The position numbers were made by a program, and so were the translations under genes. From assembly GCA_021787495.1 (NCBI GenBank), contig JAJYLX010000001.1, positions 185,598 to 249,597 on the forward strand: a stretch of DNA of 64,000 bases, read 5' to 3'. The notes under the pieces are model-generated. The model was not told where the DNA came from, searched no databases, and saw only the letters and a list, made by a program, of their open reading frames with translations. Shown here piece after piece: positions 52,763 through 62,484 of this stretch (the first letter of the stretch is position 1; each line of letters opens with the position of its first letter). This DNA is from Microcaldota archaeon (GTDB taxonomy: Archaea; Micrarchaeota; Micrarchaeia; Micrarchaeales; Micrarchaeaceae).

Positions 52763-52770
52763 ATTAATAA
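52763..52770 (+). promoter_or_regulatory. TATA box of tRNA-Val
   Basis: ATTAATAA about 28 bases before the tRNA 5' end. Confidence 0.5.
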
Positions 52771-52794
52771 CCTTGGAAGCCATCAGCTTAGCGT

Positions 52795-52865
52795 GGGCCC
52801 GTGGTCCAACGGCATGATACCAGCTTTACACGCTGGGGACGGGGGTCCGACTCCCTCCGGGCCCA
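52795..52865 (+). tRNA. tRNA-Val (UAC)
   Basis: Acceptor GGGCCCG/CGGGCCC; anticodon stem CCAGC/GCTGG around loop TTTACAC, anticodon TAC; T arm GGGGG/CCCTC around TCCGACT. No intron and no encoded CCA. The D stem is weak (GTC/GAT). Confidence 0.9.
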
Positions 52866-52866
52866 C

Positions 52867-53226
52867 TCACGAAGCACGTCTCCTCTGCCATCCAACCTTG
52901 TACCCTTCAGCCTGCACTCGCGGGGAGCTGACCCATTGCTCTGACACGGTGCCGACCACCCTGACTTTCTCCCAATCTTCAAGCATCTCCACGCTGTCAG
53001 AAGAGACGCTTGCCGGCAGATTGTACTTTATCCTGGCAAATGGGGAGGATTTCTGGCGATCCTGATGGAGGCGGAAACTAACGCTGTTGTTGGTCTTAGT
53101 GAAGTCGCACACATAGCCCTCCAGGGCAATCGTTTCCCTCATATACGATGCAGGGTATCTTGCCAGGTCCATTACGGGAACCTCTCTGGCCTTGCTGGAA
53201 GGTCCGTCCTTGGTTTTCATCGGCAT
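52867..53226 (-). CDS. Hypothetical OB-fold-like protein
   Basis: 119 residues. The core (about residues 30-115) has the strand pattern of an OB fold: ETIALEGYVCDFTK, SVSFRLHQDR, and a final EKVRVVGTVSEQWVS. Nucleic-acid binding is possible. A basic N-terminus precedes it. It abuts the tRNA-Val 3' end and reads against it. Confidence 0.6.
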   Translation of the reverse strand: MPMKTKDGPSSKAREVPVMDLARYPASYMRETIALEGYVCDFTKTNNSVSFRLHQDRQKSSPFARIKYNLPASVSSDSVEMLEDWEKVRVVGTVSEQWVSSPRVQAEGYKVGWQRRRAS

Positions 53227-53255
53227 GCGACCACTACACTAACTCTTCTAAAATA

Positions 53256-53266
53256 AATATAAATAC
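53256..53266 (+). promoter_or_regulatory. TATA box of the cysteine-synthase-like gene
   Basis: AATATAAATAC about 25-30 bases before ATG 53287. Confidence 0.5.
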
Positions 53267-53286
53267 ACAGCCCTTAATATCCCAAT

Positions 53287-54153
53287 ATGCCGGACAAGAC
53301 AACCCCTCTGGTGCGGATCGACACCTTCGGCAAACTGACAGTCTACGGGAAGCTCGAGAACCTGAACCCCTCGGGCAGCGTGAAGTACAGGACCGTGACG
53401 AGGATGCTCTCCGACGCGATAAGGTCGGGGGAGCTCAGGGAGGGGATGCGCCTGATCGAGGTTACTTCCGGCAACACCGGCATCGCTCTCGCCTTCAGGG
53501 GCAGGGAGTTAGGCTATCCGGTCACGATAGTGACGTCCCAGCTGGCCACGGACGAGACGAAGAGGATGATCAGGGGCTACGGCGCAGAGATAATAGAGAG
53601 CGATTCCTACCAGGGCGGCATGAGGCTGATAGAGAGGAGGATGCGCGAGGAGCCGAAGTCATGGTACTGGACGAGGCAGACGACCAATCCCAGCTCCCTG
53701 CAGGCGAACATGGAGCTGGGCAGGGAGATTCTGGGGCAGTTCGGGGCGCAGTTCGGCGGTAGAATAGACGCGTACATGGGATCCACGTCAGGGGGCAGCA
53801 CCCTGACGGGCGTGGCAAGGGCGCTCAAGGAGGCGAATCCCATGACAAGGGTCTACAGGGTGGCCCCAAAGGGGGAGTTCAAGAACGCGGGGGTGGAGGA
53901 CATCACCGACGAGTACATCCCGCTGCTGCCGCTGTTCGACAAGCATGTCGTGGACGAGGTCGTCAGGGTGGGAGAAGACGAGGCCATAGCCGCCGCAAGG
54001 GAGCTCGCAGAGAAGTACAAGATCGCAGTGGGCATCTCCGCGGGAGCCGACTTCGCCGCAGCGAAGAGTGTAGCAGGCAGCGTCAGCGGAAACTGCGTCC
54101 TCGTATTCCCGGACAGCGCGGATAGGTATTCAGTTCTTACGGAGAAGCAATGA
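53287..54153 (+). CDS. Cysteine synthase family PLP enzyme
   Basis: 288 residues, fold-type II PLP. The PLP Lys is in LENLNPSGSVKYR (about residue 33), and the phosphate or substrate loop is EVTSGNTGIALA (about 58-69). GISAGADFAAA and VFPDSADRY complete the site. It resembles CysK/CysM but is shorter than bacterial CysK (about 310). It makes cysteine from O-acetyl- or O-phosphoserine, or a related beta-replacement. It stands alone. Confidence 0.88.
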   Translation: MPDKTTPLVRIDTFGKLTVYGKLENLNPSGSVKYRTVTRMLSDAIRSGELREGMRLIEVTSGNTGIALAFRGRELGYPVTIVTSQLATDETKRMIRGYGAEIIESDSYQGGMRLIERRMREEPKSWYWTRQTTNPSSLQANMELGREILGQFGAQFGGRIDAYMGSTSGGSTLTGVARALKEANPMTRVYRVAPKGEFKNAGVEDITDEYIPLLPLFDKHVVDEVVRVGEDEAIAAARELAEKYKIAVGISAGADFAAAKSVAGSVSGNCVLVFPDSADRYSVLTEKQ

Positions 54154-54251
54154 GCCATCCACGAAAGAGATTCGAGTATGCTATTGATAAACCCTAAATA
54201 CTTTCCTTCTGAGGGCAGTTAGGTACAGTACAAACCCATACAGGCATCGAA

Positions 54252-55541
54252 ATGCCTAGAAAAAGACACAGGCCGAGTCGCAAAGCTAGCCGCACTTATA
54301 CCAAGATGACGGGTTCGGAGATAAAGACAGCGAGAGAAAAACTTGGTATAAACGACGTAGAGGTCAAACGCAGTAATGTAAGCGAGTGCGACAAGTATGA
54401 CTGCAATACGGCTGCCGAGGCCATGTGTAGATATTGCGGGAGGTGGTTCTGCATGTATCACCGCGACGCAAAGATAGCAACCACGGCGCAATATGTTTGG
54501 AATATGGACAGGTCAGACTATGGGCGGTGGAAAAAATACCAGGATGACTGGCACCGCAAGGACGGCCATCCATGCACGGCTTACACAGAGTGGTGGAACA
54601 CAGACCATAGGGGTAAACTGAGCAGAATTTCTACAGCCCAATTGGGGGAGAATCGTACTAAACGGAATTCTAGCGTAGATTGGGGACGGCCAAGACAGGA
54701 GGTTCGGGATGCTCATTATGCTACGGCCCAAAAGGCGCAAAACACGCGGCCTAAAATTAAGGGTAATCGCAAGAAACTTGTTGTGGTTGCGGCTCTTATT
54801 GTCCTGATTGCCGCATTTGCCATCTTTCTGCTATCAGATCATGACCAGCTTTTAGGAACGAATAGTAACCAACCACACTCAAATGGAGCTTTGGCAAAAA
54901 GTACTTCATTACCCACGACCAGCGGCACCTCGACTAGTACGACCTCCGTATCCACGACTACGGTTTCGCAGGCTGAACAGAATGCGCAATGGGCTTCCCT
55001 ATTCTTCGCGAATGTCAGCACAGCACGCGGCACGCCTTATAAGTCATGCGGGCTTCTAAACCAGTTCGCCCAGACAAGATTCAGCACTATGGCGGCGAAT
55101 TATGGCATAAGCCATTATGGATACGCCCAGGATTTCAGCAGCTACTGGCCAAATGGGTATGGCTACGGCGACCTGATATACACCGGGTTTGGTGAAGAGG
55201 TCTTCTTCCCAAGCGGCTCGGCACCATACTCGCTGGGCATAAGCCCGTACGACATGATGGGACAGGTAAGGAGCGAGGCGCCGGTCCACTGGTCGGAGCT
55301 CATGGACAACAATCTCACGTACTACGGGTATTACATAGCGGATGGTCCGTCATATAGCATTCTTGGGCCGGGTGGGGGTTACGGCGGGCCGTGTCCAGTG
55401 ACGGAGATACCGGGCCCGGACATAAACATCCAGCAGTTCTTTGCACAATATGGGTGCTCGGTGGAGGTCGCCAACGAGAGCTATTTCGTGATCGAACTGG
55501 CACAGGTGTGCCCCCTAGGCACCGGGGCAAAATATGGATGA
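54252..55541 (+). CDS. Zinc finger - TM - CAP-like domain protein
   Basis: 429 residues. The N-terminal cytoplasmic part has an AN1-like zinc finger, CDKYDCNTAAEAMCRYCGRW and CMYHRD (about residues 43-72). A TM helix (about 172-196) and a Ser/Thr-rich linker (about 215-240) follow. The outer domain has GLLNQFAQTRFSTMAANYG, then ISHYGY and VHWSELMDNNL, which reads like a CAP/SCP domain. Such a protein could link an outside signal or wall activity to an inside partner. It overlaps the next gene by 8 bases. A weak promoter lies near 54190. Confidence 0.65.
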   Translation: MPRKRHRPSRKASRTYTKMTGSEIKTAREKLGINDVEVKRSNVSECDKYDCNTAAEAMCRYCGRWFCMYHRDAKIATTAQYVWNMDRSDYGRWKKYQDDWHRKDGHPCTAYTEWWNTDHRGKLSRISTAQLGENRTKRNSSVDWGRPRQEVRDAHYATAQKAQNTRPKIKGNRKKLVVVAALIVLIAAFAIFLLSDHDQLLGTNSNQPHSNGALAKSTSLPTTSGTSTSTTSVSTTTVSQAEQNAQWASLFFANVSTARGTPYKSCGLLNQFAQTRFSTMAANYGISHYGYAQDFSSYWPNGYGYGDLIYTGFGEEVFFPSGSAPYSLGISPYDMMGQVRSEAPVHWSELMDNNLTYYGYYIADGPSYSILGPGGGYGGPCPVTEIPGPDINIQQFFAQYGCSVEVANESYFVIELAQVCPLGTGAKYG

Positions 55542-56373
55542 ACTGGCGAGTTTAATGCGGAGCGGAAAATCGAAAAAACAAGAATACAAGTACGAATGCA
55601 AATTGTGTGGCTCCAAAACAAAAACGGAGGCTGGAATGCAAAGACATGTTAAGAACCGGCACACTAGCAAGGCAAAAAATAAAGAAGTGTGGCGCTATCC
55701 TGGCAGCGATGGATGGTCTATTCTCGAATTTATAGGAGGGGCTGTGGTTGGGTATATAGTCGTATACGCGCTAAGCTATGTACTTGGGTTGATAGGGGCA
55801 GGCCTCTATGTAATATTCTTTACTTTCGTTACGTGGAAGGCCGTGAAGGACAATAACCGCAGGGTCTTGGAATTTTCTGCGGGGTTGGGCGGTTTGGTAA
55901 TAACTTTCATCCAGTATGAGATACTCAGAAAATATGGGATCGGTGTCCCTGTATTTTTGGCATCCCTGCTTGTAGGTGGGGTGATATTCTTCATTTTTGC
56001 TCTATTATGGGCAGTAGCATATTCCGGAGGACAATACACAAACGCCACTGTATTGTTGGCTACAGGCACTTCCGAGTCGATTCAACCAGGACATTATTAT
56101 TACATGAATTTCACTGTTTATTCACAGGCCAACTTAACCGGACAGCTCTACATAGACAGCGGAATCAACGTATATCTCATGAGCAGAGGGTCGTTCAGGC
56201 TTTTCAAAACCCTGGGATTGGGTTCCGTCGTTCCGATCTGGGAATATGGGACGCCCGGTGCTTCAGAGATAAGCGTTGGTGTGTCGCCAGGTAACTATAC
56301 GCTCGTATTGGACAACGAAGGCACAAAAACAAACAGCTTTACTGTAGAGGGGAGCATGGAACTATCTAAATGA
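55534..56373 (+). CDS. C2H2 zinc finger multi-TM membrane protein
   Basis: 279 residues. The N-terminal C2H2 finger is YECKLCGSKTKTEAGMQRH then KNRH (about residues 19-43). Four TM segments follow (about 60-165). A C-terminal extracellular domain (about 170-279) has sequons NAT, NFT and NLT and a beta pattern ending in NSFTVEGSMELSK. It shares the inside-finger, membrane, outside-domain plan of its upstream neighbour, with which it is coupled. Confidence 0.65.
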   Translation: MDELASLMRSGKSKKQEYKYECKLCGSKTKTEAGMQRHVKNRHTSKAKNKEVWRYPGSDGWSILEFIGGAVVGYIVVYALSYVLGLIGAGLYVIFFTFVTWKAVKDNNRRVLEFSAGLGGLVITFIQYEILRKYGIGVPVFLASLLVGGVIFFIFALLWAVAYSGGQYTNATVLLATGTSESIQPGHYYYMNFTVYSQANLTGQLYIDSGINVYLMSRGSFRLFKTLGLGSVVPIWEYGTPGASEISVGVSPGNYTLVLDNEGTKTNSFTVEGSMELSK

Positions 56374-56433
56374 ATTGCTTCCAGTCTGGAAAGGGAGCTG
56401 TAAGCTAAGGGGTTAGTATCAAAATCTTAGATA

Positions 56434-56736
56434 TTATCCGCTTATGCCCCTTTTCTTGAACCACATGCCCCTTCTCCTCAGCACCTCTACTTCATCATAG
56501 ACCTGCTTTTTCTGCGCCCTCATGGCTTCTAGGTCTGGCTTTACCTCATCCATAATCTGCCTGTAAAGTTCAGGGTTCTTCGCCTGAAGGGTGTGTATTA
56601 TCTTGCTGTCGTATTTGAGTTGCAGGTGCCTGAGCCTCGTCCTTGCCGTAAGCTGCCGGATGGTCTTAAGCAAGTAGTTCTTCCGTAGCTGCATCTTCCT
56701 GTTGCGCTCGCTTTCGGTAACCATGCCAGTCACCAA
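56434..56736 (-). CDS. Hypothetical basic helical protein
   Basis: 100 residues from GTG 56736; ATG 56724 is possible. Long charged helices (LLKTIRQLTARTRLRHLQLK; LEAMRAQKKQVYDEVEVLRR) suggest a coiled coil. No family recognised. It ends with MWFKKRGISG. Confidence 0.5.
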   Translation of the reverse strand: MVTGMVTESERNRKMQLRKNYLLKTIRQLTARTRLRHLQLKYDSKIIHTLQAKNPELYRQIMDEVKPDLEAMRAQKKQVYDEVEVLRRRGMWFKKRGISG

Positions 56737-56861
56737 TTGCTATTTCTGCTGCTGGACTTAAATGCTTTTAGTGGGTGCAAACCGCAGGGGAACAGGGCGG
56801 GTACGACTTTAGTAGATAAAACAATGTTAATATTGTAAATAATATAATATGATACATTTAT

Positions 56862-56878
56862 ATAGTTTCATAAACTAT
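56862..56878. promoter_or_regulatory. Operator dyad before the wHTH gene
   Basis: ATAGTTT-CAT-AAACTAT, perfect 7-base arms, 17 bases before the ATG of the winged-helix gene and overlapping an AT-rich promoter. Likely self-regulation site. Confidence 0.55.
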
Positions 56879-56894
56879 TAATATTTGTGATAAT

Positions 56895-57206
56895 ATGGCT
56901 TTGACCATAAAAACGCCCGTAAAAGAGATGGAGGAGAAAAGGCCCGTTATCGAGGTGCTGGAAGAGAAGCTAAAGTCTGATAGCACCAACGCATACACGA
57001 TAGCTGGGTTAATGATACAATGCTTCGGCGCAAAAGAAAGCGAGATAAACCAGCCTTTCAGAGACTGGAAGCTAGGACAGCCCGCCCTATATTCGCGGAT
57101 AAGGAACGCCCTGGACAAACTGGTAGAGCAGGGCAGGGTAAAGCGCGCCAAGAAGGACAGGGCCATGCACTACTGGTATATAACCCGGACAAACAGGGAC
57201 AGGTAG
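56895..57206 (+). CDS. Winged-helix regulator of the Type III R-M island
   Basis: 103 residues. Middle to C-terminal part (about residues 30-95) is a winged helix: NAYTIAGLMIQCFGA, RIRNALDKLVEQGRVKRAKK, then HYWYIT. It is the first gene of the AT-rich island, 250 bases before mod. It may control the restriction operon like C proteins, though it is not of the usual HTH_3 type. Confidence 0.65.
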   Translation: MALTIKTPVKEMEEKRPVIEVLEEKLKSDSTNAYTIAGLMIQCFGAKESEINQPFRDWKLGQPALYSRIRNALDKLVEQGRVKRAKKDRAMHYWYITRTNRDR

Positions 57207-57336
57207 CTGTGTTGAGGGAATTATGAAGGCAAGCTACTTACTTAAAGTTAGCTTTACATATAGTATTGCTGGGCTATGGGGTCGTAGAGATGGTGCGGTT
57301 TGTACAAAAGTATATAAGCTTATACTTACATAAAAT

Positions 57337-57385
57337 AAGCAGTCAAGCTGCGTTATGGCAACGCTATACAAATAGCCGACTGCTT
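57337..57385. promoter_or_regulatory. Structured leader upstream of mod
   Basis: Outer stem AAGCAGTC (57337-57344) with GACTGCTT (57378-57385); inner hairpin GCGTT-ATGGC-AACGC (57350-57364). Just upstream is palindrome TATAAGCTTATA. In a 250-base gap without genes. Could be an attenuator, small RNA or recombination site. Confidence 0.5.
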
Positions 57386-57454
57386 CTGGGTTAAGTTAAA
57401 ATAGTTATGGTGCGATGTGGTGTTAGCGTGAGCCTCGCGGTTTATGGTGTTTAT

Positions 57455-59479
57455 ATGGCCGATTCACTAGTAGAAGAACTACCTAAGATCGTAGAAAGGG
57501 GGAAGAAAGAGGCCGAGAAGCTACTTGATGGTCTATCAAAATCCCAAAGAGTAACCCTGCAGACAAATGAGCTTGTCCTGCCCACCAAAGCTGGAGGATT
57601 AAAGGCGTTTATGGGTTCTAAAGGAGGCGAAAGCAAAGAGCCTCTAAATAGGCTCATTTACGGAGACAATCTACTCGCAATGCAAGCCTTGCTCGCCGGT
57701 GATGCTGCAACTGGACTTCCTTCAATGCGTGGAAAGATTGATTTGATATATATTGACCCGCCATTTGACAGCAAAACAGACTATAGGACTAAAATACATC
57801 TACCAGCAATAGATATAGAACAGAAGCCATCAATAATAGAACAGTTTGCATATTCTGATACATGGAAGGATGGCACTAGATCCTATTTGGAGATGATTAT
57901 ACCTAGACTCATATTAATGAGGGAGCTACTGAACGAATATGGTTCTATATACGTTCATATCGATTGGCATGTTGGGCATTATGTTAAAGTAATAATGGAT
58001 GAAATTTTTGGTAGAGAAAACTTTTTAAACGAAATAACATGGCAAAGAGTATATTCACATAACGACTCAAATAGGTATGGTCGAGTCCACGATACTGTCT
58101 TCTTTTATTCGAAGTCTAAAGACTTTATCTGGAATCAACAATATGAACCATATGATGAGAAATATCTGGGAATGTACTCTATGGATGATGGGGATGGAAG
58201 GAAGTATAAGGTTGAAAATACAATGGGACCTGGGGGAAGAGGGTCTACATATGAATGGCATGGACACACCCGAGCATGGAGATATTCTAAAGAGACGATG
58301 AAAAAATTAGATGATGCAGGGCTTCTATATTATACAAATAGTGGATTTCCAAAAAAGAAAGTTTACTTGGATGAAATGCCAGGCAAACCTATACAAGATG
58401 TGTGGGTAGACATAAATGTTATAGCCGGACAAGCGAAGGAGCTATTGAATTATAATACGCAGAAGCCAGAAAAGTTGCTGGAAAGAATTATTAAAAGTTC
58501 GAGCTCAGAAGGCAGTGTTATAGCAGACTTCTTCTCAGGTTCTGGGACTACTGGATCTGTTGCAGAAAGATTTGGAAGGAAATGGATTATGTGTGATCTT
58601 GGTAAACCTGCCTGTATGATTGCTCGAAAAAGATTGGTAGATCAAGACTCAAATTCCTTCCTGTATCAGTCTATAGGAGATTACCAGAAGGAACAGTTCG
58701 AGAGGTCTCAATATAAAAGTGTGGGAGATCTCGCACATGTAGTAATCAATCTCTATGGTGCATTGCCGTTCCCAATGCAGGAAGGAACACCAAATAACAT
58801 AGGTTATATAAAACAGAGCAAAACGCTTGTCTATGTAGATTCGCCTACAAGGATGACAGGGAATGCTACATTAAAGAAAGCCCAAGAACTAAGGGCTTCA
58901 TACTTAGGAGGTTGGGAAAAGGTAGTAGTGCTAGGATGGAACTTCGACCTTAATATCAGCAGGATAATAGAGAACTTCAAAAAAGAGATAGGATCTGGGA
59001 GATTGGAGGTATTAGTAATACCAGCAGACTTGCTAGAAAAGCTAAAGCACAAGGCGGACTATGAAAGATTGATAAAAGAGGGCAAAGTGAGATTTTCATC
59101 ATTGCAGTACCTTACAATAAAGCCGATCAAGAAAAATGGATTGGACAAGGACAATGATGAGTTAAGCGTGGAACTGGACAATTATGTCTTGCTTTCTCCG
59201 GATGCGCTGCCATTGGACAAGGAGAACAAAGAGAAGCTTGAGAAGGTAATAGAAAAAGACCCACTCGGCCTAATAGAATACTGGAGTATTGATCCTGACT
59301 ATGATAATGAGGTATTCAGAAGCAAGTGGCAGGACTATAGAGAAAACCACGAGGACAAACAAAAAGTAGACAGAAAAGCAAAGCTTGTAGTTCCAAAAGT
59401 AAAAGGAAAGAGGAGGGTCTGCATTAGGGCGGTAGACGTTTTTGGGTTCGAGAGCGATGCGGTTAGAGAAGTGGAATAA
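57455..59479 (+). CDS. mod: Type III R-M DNA methyltransferase (Mod)
   Basis: About 674 residues from ATG 57455; GTG and ATG codons upstream add unsupported residues. Catalytic motif IV is LIYIDPPFDS (about residues 99-108). AdoMet motif I is FFSGSGTTGSVAERFGRKW (about 351-369). The order IV then I makes it a beta-class N6-adenine methylase as in Mod subunits. The C-terminal part is the recognition and Res-contact region. It is coupled to res (TAATG). Confidence 0.93.
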   Translation: MADSLVEELPKIVERGKKEAEKLLDGLSKSQRVTLQTNELVLPTKAGGLKAFMGSKGGESKEPLNRLIYGDNLLAMQALLAGDAATGLPSMRGKIDLIYIDPPFDSKTDYRTKIHLPAIDIEQKPSIIEQFAYSDTWKDGTRSYLEMIIPRLILMRELLNEYGSIYVHIDWHVGHYVKVIMDEIFGRENFLNEITWQRVYSHNDSNRYGRVHDTVFFYSKSKDFIWNQQYEPYDEKYLGMYSMDDGDGRKYKVENTMGPGGRGSTYEWHGHTRAWRYSKETMKKLDDAGLLYYTNSGFPKKKVYLDEMPGKPIQDVWVDINVIAGQAKELLNYNTQKPEKLLERIIKSSSSEGSVIADFFSGSGTTGSVAERFGRKWIMCDLGKPACMIARKRLVDQDSNSFLYQSIGDYQKEQFERSQYKSVGDLAHVVINLYGALPFPMQEGTPNNIGYIKQSKTLVYVDSPTRMTGNATLKKAQELRASYLGGWEKVVVLGWNFDLNISRIIENFKKEIGSGRLEVLVIPADLLEKLKHKADYERLIKEGKVRFSSLQYLTIKPIKKNGLDKDNDELSVELDNYVLLSPDALPLDKENKEKLEKVIEKDPLGLIEYWSIDPDYDNEVFRSKWQDYRENHEDKQKVDRKAKLVVPKVKGKRRVCIRAVDVFGFESDAVREVE

Positions 59480-62406
59480 TGGCTAATACAAGATTGTCAG
59501 GAACTAGGGACACACCCCTAAAGCTTGCTGCGCAGATTACCAAACTGGCTAACAAAGCGTGGGAAGACGGCAGCTTCATTGATAGGGTAACCCCCGTAAC
59601 AAGAGAGCTACTGAAATTCTGGAATCCTAAAGGTAACTTCGCAGATGAGCGGGACATCAACTTCCACGAGGGACAATGGCAGGCCATACTGAATGCGATT
59701 TATGTTCACGAGATAATAGGGGTAAAGAGCGTAAAGGACCTGTACATGTCCATCTATCCGGAATTGTTGCAGGAGATGGACCTCCTCGACTTGAAAAAGG
59801 ACAAATATGAATATCCGAAGTATTGCGTAAAGATGGCAACGGGAACTGGGAAGACCTGGGTGCTTGATTCCCTGCTCATCTGGCAATATCTCAATTCAAA
59901 GCACGAGGAGAGGGAAACGGGAAAATATTCAAAGAATTTCCTTATCGTGGCTCCTGGTATCATAGTGTATGAAAGGCTGCTTGATGCCTACTTGGGGAAA
60001 AGAAACGAAGACGGGACTAGAAGTTTCGAGCAGTCCGATTTCAAGAGATTTGAGAAGCTGTTCATACCATCAGCTTACAAAGATGAGATATTCGGCTTTG
60101 TTCAGGGCTGCATAGCCCAAAAGGAGGAGATAGGAAAGAAGGTAACCGGGGAAGGGCTTATAGCAATGACAAACTGGCATGTATTGGTAGAGGACGAAGA
60201 GGATTCAGAAGCCGATAGCCCGCTCGACAGTCCCCAAGTTGCGGTCAAAGCCCTCCTGCCGATAACCCCAGGAACATCAGCCGGACATTCACTTGAAGAG
60301 CTAGACAACCAGTATCTAAGGGGAAAAGAGCTAGAGTATCTGGCGAATCTGAAAGACTTAGTGATTTTCAATGATGAAGCACACCATCTGGGAGAGATAA
60401 AAAAATCCGACGAAATCTTGGACAAGAAATGGCAGGAGGCGATAGATACAATCTCAGAAAACAAGAAGGGCAGATTTATACAAATCGACTTTTCCGCAAC
60501 CCCATATACGGTGACAGGGAGTGGTCAGAACAGGGTTCAGAACCATTTTCCCCATATCATAGTAGACTTTGAATTGGTCGAAGCCATAAAGCAGGGGCTA
60601 GTGAAGACAGTAGCAATCGACAAAAGGAAGGAATTTGCCTCTGTTCCTTTAGAGGATTTGGATTTCAAGGCGGAACGGGAGGGCGGGAGCGTGACCAGTC
60701 TTTCAAATGGACAGGAAGTGATGATAAGAGCGGGTGTAACAAAACTTAAAATACTCGAAGATGGATTTACAAAACTGGACAAGACAAAATATCCAAAGAT
60801 GATGATTGTTTGCGAGGACACCAGGGTTGTGCCTTATGTGGTGGATTTCCTAAAGAAAGAGGGATATTCAGACGAGGAACTTATGGAGATTCACTCCACT
60901 AAGAAGGGGGATATTACCGCGGATGAATGGAAAGAAATAAAGCGGAGGCTTTTTGATATCGACAAGCACAATAAACCCAAGATAATCATATCCGTCCTCA
61001 TGCTAAGGGAAGGATTCGATGTTAACAACATTTGTGTGATTGTCCCATTGAGATCCAGCTCCTCCTACGTTCTTCTGGAACAGCTGATAGGGAGAGGATT
61101 AAGGTTGATGTGGAGAGAGCCGCAATATGCTGAACTTAAATCTGAGAATAGGGAAAGGCTGTTGATAAAGAAGGAGGAGCCAGCCAACTACCTAGACATA
61201 CTGAGCATAATAGAGCACCCGAACTTTATCGAATATTATGATAGGGTATTGCAGGGGCTGGTCGGGAAGGTAGGTGAGATAACAAAGAAAGACCATGTAG
61301 TGGGTGACATGGTAAATGTTGGTCTTAAACCGAACTATGCGGATTATGACTTATTCTGGATAATAATTATACATGACAAGGAGGAGGAATTTGCAGATGC
61401 GAAACTTTCAGTAGAGACTCTGGAACCATCTCTTATATCGCTGGAAGAACTGATGCCATTGGTCAAAACAATGAAAGGGGATACATTTTATGCGGAGGAA
61501 TTGACTGTAAAGACAAAATTCGGGGAATATAGCGTCCCATCTACGTTATTCACGGCCAAGAGCTACAATTCCTTCATAGAGAAAATAGTGGACGTTGTTT
61601 CAGTCGTGCACGTAAGGACGGGCAAAAAATCCCAAAAGAAGTTTCCGACAATGCAGATAAACAAAGCGCTCATAGCAAAACTAATTGACGAGTATATACG
61701 GCATAGATTATTTGGCAAGGACTTTGACCCGCTAAAAGACAACAACTGGCGTATTTTGCTCATAGCGCAGAAGGGTATAACCAAACACATAGTGACGAAC
61801 ATAGCAAAATCCGTTTATGACCTGCAGAATAATCTTAAGGTGACGGAAGCCACAGTCGTCAAGAGGTATTTCTCGGAGGTCAAAGAAATCAGGATAAGAG
61901 AGACTTATGCTTTGGATGTTGCAAAGACCATATACGAGAGAATAGCCTATCCTTCGAACGGTGGCGGGCTTGAAAGGGACTTCATTGAGTTCATCGATGG
62001 GGATTCAAAAGTCAGGGCTTTCATGAAGATAAACGAGTATATCCATGACTTTGCCAATATCACCTACATACGGGACGACGGTCTTCTTGCCCACTACTTC
62101 CCCGACTTCATGGTAAAGCTAGATAAGCAAATCTATCTGGTGGAAACAAAGTCTGACAGAGACCTTAACAACCAGAACGTGAAGAGCAAGAGGCTTGCAG
62201 CCATGGATTGGATAGAAAAGATAAACGAGTTGAAGCCGGAAGACAGGATGGATTGCACTTGGAGTTATGTGCTGCTCGGCGAGAATACCTTCTATGGCAT
62301 GAAAGAACAGGGGGCGAGCACGGAAGAGGTACTGGAGTATGCAAAACTCAATAAATCAAAGATAAAGGGTACGCTCAGGGAGTATGTTGGGGACAAGGAG
62401 TATTAG
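59479..62406 (+). CDS. res: Type III restriction enzyme subunit Res
   Basis: 975 residues. An SF2 helicase core has Walker A ATGTGKTW (about residues 118-125), DEAH-like box FNDEAHH (about 295-301) and the later motif ISVLMLREGFDV...QLIGRGLRL. A C-terminal PD-(D/E)XK nuclease has YFPDFMVKLDKQIYLVETKSD (about 875-895). It needs Mod for target recognition and translocates along DNA before cutting. It appears intact. Confidence 0.94.
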   Translation: MANTRLSGTRDTPLKLAAQITKLANKAWEDGSFIDRVTPVTRELLKFWNPKGNFADERDINFHEGQWQAILNAIYVHEIIGVKSVKDLYMSIYPELLQEMDLLDLKKDKYEYPKYCVKMATGTGKTWVLDSLLIWQYLNSKHEERETGKYSKNFLIVAPGIIVYERLLDAYLGKRNEDGTRSFEQSDFKRFEKLFIPSAYKDEIFGFVQGCIAQKEEIGKKVTGEGLIAMTNWHVLVEDEEDSEADSPLDSPQVAVKALLPITPGTSAGHSLEELDNQYLRGKELEYLANLKDLVIFNDEAHHLGEIKKSDEILDKKWQEAIDTISENKKGRFIQIDFSATPYTVTGSGQNRVQNHFPHIIVDFELVEAIKQGLVKTVAIDKRKEFASVPLEDLDFKAEREGGSVTSLSNGQEVMIRAGVTKLKILEDGFTKLDKTKYPKMMIVCEDTRVVPYVVDFLKKEGYSDEELMEIHSTKKGDITADEWKEIKRRLFDIDKHNKPKIIISVLMLREGFDVNNICVIVPLRSSSSYVLLEQLIGRGLRLMWREPQYAELKSENRERLLIKKEEPANYLDILSIIEHPNFIEYYDRVLQGLVGKVGEITKKDHVVGDMVNVGLKPNYADYDLFWIIIIHDKEEEFADAKLSVETLEPSLISLEELMPLVKTMKGDTFYAEELTVKTKFGEYSVPSTLFTAKSYNSFIEKIVDVVSVVHVRTGKKSQKKFPTMQINKALIAKLIDEYIRHRLFGKDFDPLKDNNWRILLIAQKGITKHIVTNIAKSVYDLQNNLKVTEATVVKRYFSEVKEIRIRETYALDVAKTIYERIAYPSNGGGLERDFIEFIDGDSKVRAFMKINEYIHDFANITYIRDDGLLAHYFPDFMVKLDKQIYLVETKSDRDLNNQNVKSKRLAAMDWIEKINELKPEDRMDCTWSYVLLGENTFYGMKEQGASTEEVLEYAKLNKSKIKGTLREYVGDKEY

Positions 62407-62484
62407 AATAAATTTAGAATATTATATGGTGATTGAACGAAAGCGCAAGGTGGCATAGAAGATCTTACACCAGCAGGAGGTATA

